Assembly: GCF_027409185.1 (NCBI RefSeq)
Contig: NC_084461.1
Location: forward strand, 142,025,001 to 142,089,000
Reading direction: 5' to 3'
Source: Cynocephalus volans
Lineage: Eukaryota; Chordata; Mammalia; Dermoptera; Cynocephalidae
Length of the DNA stretch: 64,000 bases
Program-made: the position numbers and the translations under genes
Notes under the pieces: generated by a model
Told to the model about the DNA's origin: nothing
The model's input: the letters and a program-made list of their open reading frames with translations, nothing else
The model's database searches: none
Part shown: in pieces, positions 57,600-64,000 of the stretch
How positions within the stretch are numbered: position 1 is the stretch's first letter
Layout of the letters: each line of letters begins with the position of its first letter

Positions 57600-57835
57600 A
57601 GTGGTAGATTTAATCATCTGCATTACAACAGCTATCATTTCCTGAGCTTATCATGCACCATCTCATCTAATCTTTACAACAATTAAGTTTAATAAGATCA
57701 TTAAATAGGTCTGATTAACCCCATTTTACAGTGAAGAAACAGGTTCTGACAAGTAAGACCCTCAGCCATGGTCACACATGCTACTAAAAGACAAAGACCT
57801 CAAACCCAAGCCTGTCTGACTCCAAAGTCGGTTCT
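57600..57835 (+). repeat. MIR-type SINE
   Basis: Contains 'ctcatctaatctttacaaca', 'aaccccattttacagtgaag', 'aaacaggttctgacaagtaa' and 'cccaagcctgtctgactcca', a nearly full-length MIR layout. Confidence 0.75.
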
Positions 57836-57984
57836 TTAAACCATTGTTATACTCTCTTCATAGGATATTGGCTTGTGGGCATGCAATATTAAAAATCAAA
57901 ACTGAATAAAGTATTACAGTCACCAAGTTGAACTTATTCAGTTCCTTCGCTGTGGAGCGGCCTACTTACTCCAGGTGAAAACAG

Positions 57985-58145
57985 TACTCCTAAATAGCTC
58001 GCACTTACTGAGTGCTTACTGTGAGACACTGCTTAGCGCTTGACATAGATGATGGCTTTTACCCTCATAATACTTCATTGAATAGGGTCATCCCTACTTA
58101 ACGAGAAAAACTGAAGCTCAAATTAATTTTTCTGGTGAGGAAACA
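57985..58145 (+). repeat. MIR-type SINE fragment
   Basis: Contains 'agctcgcacttactgagtgc', 'ttactgtgagacactgctta', 'gatggcttttaccctcataa' and 'aaactgaagctcaaatta'. It lies directly at the downstream edge of the SLU7 promoter block. Confidence 0.65.
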
Positions 58146-58149
58146 GTTT

Positions 58150-58720
58150 GTCAGCTTGGGTACTGAAAGATACCATTCTCGCTCGCAATCCGGGGGCCGC
58201 TCAGGGTCTCCGAGAATTTAAAATTACCAAGACAAAGGGGACATTCTCACAGTTAGCCTGCCTCTTTTCCTAAAGACACAGACTTGATCTGGCTGAACAC
58301 AGGTACCATGCCTGCGTCCTAGGACAGCAGCGTCCTTCTCGGCCCCCGGTCTTCGCTCCCTCCTCAATCTGGGGCTCATCACCCCCGTGAGGATATTTAT
58401 AATAATTAGGAGTCTTCCACTCATTTTCTGAGATTTCCCTAGTTCCCCATCATCCGCAAGTTCTCGGAATACTCTTACCCTGTCCACCACAGCTGACTCC
58501 AAGACCATCCGACAGAAACGAAGCCAGTCGCTCAATGTTTACTTCCTGGCTTTCAGACCTCTCCCGGAAGCCACTGCCGTAAGTTCCGGACGACCGGCAC
58601 ATGCGCACTAACAACTGTCTGAGGCTCTGGCTCTCTGGTGCTACGAGTGTCGCGAGATCTCGAGGCGTGTCTGTCGTGCTGTTTAGCCCGGCGGTGGGAG
58701 GGGTTAAGGTTGAGCGGCTT
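58150..58720 (-). promoter_or_regulatory. SLU7: SLU7 CpG-rich promoter
   Basis: A CpG-enriched block with ETS-type elements (cccggaagc at 58564-58572; ttccgg at 58582-58587), an NRF1-like 'catgcgca' at 58601-58608 and a 'tcgcgagatctcgag' palindromic element near 58649-58663. No TATA box is visible. This is a typical housekeeping promoter on the minus strand. Confidence 0.75.
58479..58565 (-). other. SLU7: SLU7 non-coding exon 1
   Basis: Inside the CpG-rich promoter the minus strand has a strong donor, GACAGG|GTAAGA, with the exon boundary at 58479. It would join to the 56627 acceptor. The transcription start is approximate, placed near the ETS-like 'ttccgg' elements at 58563-58587. An upstream ATG in this exon is discussed under findings. 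Confidence 0.7.
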
Positions 58721-58729
58721 CTTTACGAC

Positions 58730-59570
58730 TCCTACCTGGGATCTTTTAGCGTGGCGGAATGTTAGGAGGTCAAAATGAATAAGTCAAATTAAAAAGTTTG
58801 GTACCCGGAATAGACAACAGCTTAAGCCTCACTAGAAGACTATGAAATGAATAGGGAAGTTCGTGACGCCTTAAAAAAGCAATTAAAATTAGTATTAATT
58901 AATAGCCAGGCTGTGTAACAACGCTGTAGATGTGAACACAAGTGTCTTTCTCTCGAATTTACACGAGTGAGAAAGACACAAATAATTATTCAAATATGTA
59001 ATTTACACTTGTAAAAAGTCGTTATGAAGGGAATACGGGGTGCTATGGGAACATAAGGCGGGTTTCCGTAATTGTGACACCTTTCCCCGAAGTGAACTTG
59101 CGTTTTATCGTTAGAATAAAAAAAAAAAAATACTATGAAGCTGTTTCCACTTTGGAAAAACAGTGCTATCAATGACATCCCAACCCTTCTTTGAAAGTAT
59201 ACATATGAAATAAAATACTGGAAAATAAGCAGTGTTTTTGGTGGTAGAATATCCTGTGATTTTTTTTCTTCGTGCTATCTGTTCTTTTTTTTTTTTCCCC
59301 CCCTAAAATAACGTGCATTCTTATTCAAATGTAAAAGTTAAGGTAGCTAACATCCCTGCATCCATAAAAGAGCCCAAGGTACTGAATCTATTTTTTGTGT
59401 TAAGTATTATCAGTGCCTGGAGTTTAGGAACATAAAAAATAATTGTGATTTTACAGGGAGGTAGATGAAGGAACAGAGACTAGCCTGAAAGTGAGTAGAA
59501 GCAGTCTATCAATCACTTTTTTCCCCACTTAAAAAATTCCTGAGATTTGCTTGGGAGCATTGAGGCGTAA
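58730..59570. other. Intergenic stretch, nothing recognised
   Basis: AT-rich sequence upstream of SLU7 with no open frame of note and no repeat that could be named, apart from short A and T runs near 59125 and 59287. Confidence 0.5.
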
Positions 59571-59575
59571 TTAGC

Positions 59576-60000
59576 TGTAAGGAAAAAGAAACAGTTTAAA
59601 ACTAGAATAGCTTAGGTTCACTTGCCTCCTATTTGTTACAAATGGGCATGATTCCGCATGTTTGTTAGAAATAAGGTACATAATGAGTGGTGCAATTGCG
59701 CACGAGTGCCCGTTTACTGATTCAGCATGTTTGTTGTAGTTACCTTATGCATTTGGCTTGTGGCCACTATTGTGTACTAGTAATATAAAAGAGACTGCTC
59801 TGTACAGCTGGTCGGTGGAGCATGGAGGGTCAGTGGAGTAGAGCTTGAGCTTGTGTCTGAGAATAAAACATATCTGTGAGGCTCACATCTGGAGAATAAA
59901 GTATGTCTACCTTGCAAAAAGCTGCCAGAATCTTCTTTCATTTACCTGATCCATGACCTACCCTTGAAGGGGCAGAAGGATCTGAGATTCCAGCATGACA
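59576..60000 (+). mobile_element. Solo LTR with 5-bp target duplication
   Basis: A 425-bp element that starts TGTAAG and ends TGACA (TG...CA). It is flanked by a perfect 5-bp duplication (ttagc, at 59571-59575 and 60001-60005). A TATA-like 'taatataaaag' lies at 59781-59791 and AATAAA hexamers at 59862 and 59893, in the order expected for U3-R-U5. No internal proviral sequence is attached. The 5-bp duplication suggests an ERVL-like or similar retrovirus class; the family was not identified. Confidence 0.75.
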
Positions 60001-60005
60001 TTAGC

Positions 60006-61860
60006 CAAAACAAAAAATGACCAGGCACAAGCCAGAAAGCACATCTCCCAGAGGAATTGTAGAACTTGCTGGACAAGAAAGTGGAATCTTTTCTAAGGTT
60101 TGAGTTCCCTCTGGAGGATTCTGAGGAGGGTTTATGGAAGCAGGGATCAGTTCTTGGATGGGTTGCTGTTTATAAAGCAGGATTAGGAGAAACTGGGATT
60201 AACTCAGGACTAGTTGCTGTTATGAGTTACAGTGGTTTAGGAATTGGGTATTCCCAGTAATAGTTGGGAATAGCAAAGCTGCTCTGGGAGAATCACTACT
60301 AAGAAAACAGTGGTCATTCAAAGAGAAGTTATGGTTTACAGCTGCTGCATGACTTTGGGAGAAATAATACTTCCAGTTGGTGAGAACAAGAAGGGGAAGA
60401 TATCCTAAGGAAACACAAACCTTGTACCCCCAAACCTTAGTATATAGAGAATACTCACTTGGAAGCTATAGATGTTATACAGATTTAGTCTCAAAAGTTA
60501 ACACTTTTGTGTGTTGATGAGGACGGACATGTGAAATTAAGAAAGAGATAGGAAGAAACATAAGGCATGGTGGGGACAAAAAAAAAAGGACAGGGAAGGG
60601 ACAGGTATGTGTGATTTTTTGTCCTCTCTTTTCTTCACCTTGAGTTAGCAACTCTTCTTCTCCATGTCTAAAATAGCACCCAGTGTTTATTAGATATTCA
60701 ATAAATATTTTCTGAATGAATGAAACAATCAATTTTGGTCCTGAATTGCCAGGGAAGAGGAGGTGATGAACCGGCATATAATGAGAACTATTTCTATGCC
60801 AGGTGTAGTGTTAAAGCTTTTGTGAAAGAGTAATGCAGGGTTAACTCCTCTCTCCCAACTTATCTGCAGGTTAAAATATATATGATGACCTGTGGAAAGT
60901 AGAGTTTGGATGACACAGGTTAGCCTTGATCTTTTGAATTTATTCCTTTATCTTGTATTTGTTCAATATATTCCCATCTACCATAGAAACAGGAAAAGAT
61001 TATCAACTTTTTCAAGCAAACTTTCTCCTTATTTGGGAAATTGAAATTCCTTTTCTATATCTTTATTTTTCCTCTGTCTTCTCTTGTTCTCCTGCCAGAC
61101 CTTCCATGCAGCTTTGATGAGTAGAATATATTGTTGAGATGTTAGAAGTTTAAAATAAATCACTATTACATGATAGTGTGTAGAGCTAGGGCTGGATCCG
61201 GAGCTCACAGACCTCTCAAGCCTGTGTCCAGACTGGGTCACAAACCCTTCGCATGCAGGTCTATGAGCTAGGTAACCAGAAAAAAGGTCCTTGGAGCTGT
61301 AGGTGAAGAAAGAGTAGTCTTTTTTCAGCACACACACATCTAAGAGCTAGGCAGTCCAAAGAGAAACTCAGAAACTCAACTGCTACCAGCAAACTCCCAA
61401 GAAAAACTGAGCAGCTGCCAGCAAAGTAAACATGCTCTACTTTTAGATACGAGCTCTCTGCCGGCCAGCACTGCTTCATGAAACTTAAGAACACACGCTA
61501 GCAACAAATTAAAAAGACACATGGGTATGCATGCACACTAACTCCATCCACACACAAGTTGTTTACAAGGAATGTGCTGCACCACCCCCAACTGGACCTG
61601 AGGCACGAGGGCCTGACTAAACTATTTTACTTTCCTCACGTGGTGTTTTAAAGGAAGCCTGAATTATGTATTCATCAGGATCATCACTTTGTTCATAAGA
61701 CAGACTTGTGGTGCTGTAACAGAGACAGCATCTTAGTCTGAAGTGTTGAGAATAGTCCTGCACTTAGGGAATAATCAGTTCATTCTTAATCACAATCATA
61801 ATGGAAAAACTCAAGCACTGCTGTTTGATCTATCTGTACTTACATTTCTTCTTAATTTTT
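60006..61860. other. Intergenic stretch, largely unassigned
   Basis: A short MIR/L2-like 3' piece lies at 60685-60725 (tattcaataaatattttctg). The rest, including a somewhat GC-richer segment around 61190-61500, could not be assigned. No PTTG1 coding exon was found. Confidence 0.45.
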
Positions 61861-61864
61861 TTTT

Positions 61865-61920
61865 TAATTTTAATTTTTTGGGGTTTTTTGGTGGCTGGTT
61901 AGTACAGAGATCTTAAACTT
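61865..61920 (-). repeat. Short SINE fragment (CYN-like)
   Basis: Only the tail and the last bases remain: a T-rich run followed by 'ggtggctggttagtacagag' and 'atcttaaact', which matches the start of the antisense SINE at 42310-42416. Confidence 0.5.
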
Positions 61921-63062
61921 CTTAATTTTTAATTCCAGTTTGCTAATTCTATAGACCCAATATTGGTTGTTTTCCTCAACTTATTTTGTATGTATTTTTT
62001 CATATATCTAACTGAAATAAAACAATTATTTGTCCGTTTTTTCTCATTTATTTATTTTTCTGTTGGCTATAATGTCCTTCCTCCAATACTGTCCCTTGTT
62101 TTTTATTTGAACTGATCTAATACTCTCTGGACAAATAGTTGATTAGTTGAAGTCATTAGGAAAATGGTTTTGTCATCACCTTGTCTTGACATTTTGAAAC
62201 TCATAATCTTTTAAGAACGTGATGACCAAAAACACAGCTCAAGAAGAAAAATCTCTGTATTTTGATATCATATGAGTAATAATCATAACATTTACTTCTC
62301 GGAATTGGAAGGCATATTCACTTCCTTTCTATCCCTGTGGGGAGCAGGTTAAAGATCTCTGTATTTGCATGTTCCATGATTAAACTACTTCTAAAAAATG
62401 TTTTTTGCAGGGTACTTGTCGGAAAAAGAAAAGGTAAAGTTAGATTTAACTTCTTTGTAGTCTTTTGACGTGGAAAAATTAAAGGTATAAGTTTTTTAAT
62501 TGTAAATTTAGAAAATAATTCTGCATTGTATAGATAGTGTTATATATGATTCTGTATATCTGAAACTCTTCAAAATAAATGTTTCACTCCTAAAATTGTA
62601 TCAGCACCAAAATCTTTGCCTATATCACTTAAAAACTTTTCTAAAAGCTGTGAGGCAAAAGTTTGATCCAGTGCTTTTTTTTTTTTTGGAGGTGGAATTC
62701 ACTTAACATACAGTTAACAATTTGAAAGCATAAAATTCAGTGGAGTTTAGTGCATGTACATTGCCATATAACCGCCCCCTCTCTCTAGCTTCAAAACTTT
62801 CTAATTACCTCAAGAGAATACCTTATTTCCAATAATCAACCACTCCCCATTCTTCCCTGTCCCCATCTCCTGGCAGCCACCAATCCGTTTTCTGTCTCCA
62901 TGGGTTTGCTCATTCTAGATATTCCATATAAAAAGCATCATACGATACGTGATCTTTTATGTCTGGTGTCTTTCATTTAGCATGTTTTAGGGTTCATCCA
63001 TGTTGTAGGATACGTCAGTACTTCATTTCTTTTTAAGGCTGATTCACATGCCATTGTATGTA

Positions 63063-63248
63063 TGAGAGTCTTCAAAACGTTCATGGAAAAATGTGTATTA
63101 TTTTTTACTCTATTTTTCCATGAACTTTTTTTTTTTTTGTCTTTTTCGTGACCGGCACTCAGCTAGTGAGTGCACCGGCCATTCCTATATAGGATCCGAA
63201 CCCGCGGCCATTCCTATATAGGATCCATGAACTTTTTGAAGTACCTCT
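63063..63248. mobile_element. Palindromic mariner-like MITE, copy 2 (split by SINE)
   Basis: The left end 'cttcaaaacgttcatggaaa' and right end 'ccatgaactttttgaagtac' form the same inverted repeat as at 17163-17240. TA flanks are present at 63061-63062 and 63249-63250, within an old L1. A SINE fragment interrupts the right arm. Confidence 0.8.
63133..63224 (-). mobile_element. SINE fragment nested in MITE (CYN-like)
   Basis: Antisense fragment of the dimeric SINE, with words 'gaccggcactcagctagtga', 'gtgcaccggccattcctata' and 'taggatccgaacccgcggcc'. A 13-bp duplication of the MITE arm (ccatgaacttttt, at 63119-63131 and 63225-63237) borders it. The segment 'cggccattcctatataggat' occurs twice inside, a small internal duplication. 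Confidence 0.8.
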
Positions 63249-63489
63249 TATATAACCACAATTTGCTTGTCCATTCATCTTTTGATGGACATTTGGGTTG
63301 TTTCCACTTTTTGGCTATTATGAATGATGCTGCTATAAACACTGTTGTACAACTTTCTGTGTGGACATATGTTTTCATTTCTCTTGGATATATCTAGGAG
63401 TGGAATTGCTGGGTCATATGATCATGTTTAACTTTTTGAAGAACTGACAAAATTCTTTTCCACAGCAGGCTGTTTTACATCCCTACTCT

Positions 63490-63670
63490 GATGATTTTTT
63501 ATTGTGTTACTTTATTAATGCTAACGTTACTGAGTGCTTATTATTTGCCAGATCATTATCTCAGATTGTCAAAGTACTATCATTATCCTCATTTTACAGA
63601 TGAGTAAACTGAAGAATGAAGAGGTTATGTAACAGTTTGACATAAAGGAGTCCAGATTCCAGCCCAGTTT
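63490..63670 (+). repeat. MIR-type SINE
   Basis: Contains 'gttactgagtgcttattatt', 'atcattatcctcattttaca' and 'gatgagtaaactgaagaatg', a standard MIR core. Confidence 0.7.
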
Positions 63671-63724
63671 TGTTTTACTAGAAGTCATTTTAAGTACTAC
63701 TATATATTTACTTTAAATATAAAA

Positions 63725-63890
63725 AGTAAATTAAAAAAAAATGAAAACCAAACCAAACCAAAAGAACCAAAAAAAAAGAAAGAAAAAAGGATAGGAAAAA
63801 ATAAAACAATACAAAAATAGGAAAAAAAGGAAAAAAGATAAAAAAACAATAAAAAAATAAAAAGAAGTAAAAAAATATAAAATTATTTAG
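63725..63890. repeat. A-rich low-complexity tract
   Basis: About 165 bp of almost pure A interrupted by single G, T or C bases (for example 'aaaccaaaccaaaccaaaag'). It may be the remains of a poly-A tail expanded by slippage. Confidence 0.75.
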
Positions 63891-63924
63891 GTTCTTGTTT
63901 TAATAAGAACATTTACTATGTGCA

Positions 63925-64000
63925 TTAGTCTATTTTCTGTTGCTTATAACAGAATAACTGAAACTGGGTAATTTACAAAGACATGAAATTTATTTCTTAC
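63925..64000 (-). mobile_element. MaLR-type LTR, antisense, cut by window end
   Basis: Reads 'gcattagtctattttctgtt', 'gcttataacagaataactga' and 'aactgggtaatttacaaaga', the antisense start of MST/THE1-class LTRs. It continues beyond the window. Confidence 0.6.

Larger units (their letters stand above)
62685..63480 (-). repeat. Antisense old LINE-1 (L1M) 3' part
   Basis: On the plus strand the words are those of old L1 3' ends in antisense: 'cacttaacatacagttaaca', 'taaaattcagtggagtttag', 'gggttcatccatgttgtagg', 'tttgatggacatttgggttg' and 'aattgctgggtcatatgatc'. It is interrupted at 63063-63248 by a MITE. Confidence 0.8.

Noticed and set aside
62400-62440. Possible PTTG1 or other exon after a 'tttttgcag' acceptor-like sequence
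   Set aside because: Only about 23 bp lie between the acceptor-like and donor-like sites, and the translation shows no similarity to a known protein.

Overview
The window is nuclear DNA of a placental mammal. It shows split genes with GT/AG introns, CpG-island promoters, and more than half interspersed repeats (LINE-1, MIR, MaLR LTRs, DNA-transposon MITEs). There are no Alu, B1 or B2 SINEs, which argues against primates and murid rodents. The recent SINEs are derived from tRNA-Ile, some as dimers, and most resemble the CYN family described from colugos (Dermoptera). That species call is an inference (about 0.65); bats or another laurasiatherian remain possible.

Two genes can be read with confidence, both on the minus strand. 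ZBED8 (28627-30405) is a one-exon coding region for a domesticated hAT/Buster-type transposase. SLU7 (coding 36882-56611, promoter near 58.5 kb) is the second-step pre-mRNA splicing factor. All 15 coding exons were found with consistent splice sites and phase, giving a 585-aa protein. A CpG island at 7.44-7.80 kb carries a good minus-strand splice donor. By mammalian gene order (C1QTNF2 - ZBED8 - SLU7 - PTTG1) it is probably the first exon of C1QTNF2, with its intron 1 to the left. PTTG1, expected a few kb to the right of SLU7, is not seen up to the window end.

Layout: 1-7.4 kb, probable C1QTNF2 intron with an MLT1 LTR split by a young L1 fragment; 7.4-8.4 kb, CpG island and a TG-rich tract; 9.9-12.9 kb, older L1 split by a dimeric SINE; 14.7-16.6 kb, a composite SVA-like retroelement with target-site duplications; 19.4-24.7 kb, decayed ERV-like element holding an antisense L1, a MaLR LTR and a perfect 207-bp tandem duplication; 28.1-34.2 kb, ZBED8 and its CpG promoter; 35.5-58.6 kb, SLU7, whose introns hold a broken young L1 (43.7-45.9 kb), a Tigger-like element and a full-length L1 with both ORFs open (48541-55396); 58.7-64 kb, intergenic with a solo LTR and a triple nest (L1M > MITE > SINE).

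The most noteworthy items are the intact L1, which lies antisense in an intron of an essential splicing gene, and the composite element at 14686-16554: L1-like ends, two internal tandem arrays (about 103 bp and 78 bp units) and no reverse transcriptase.
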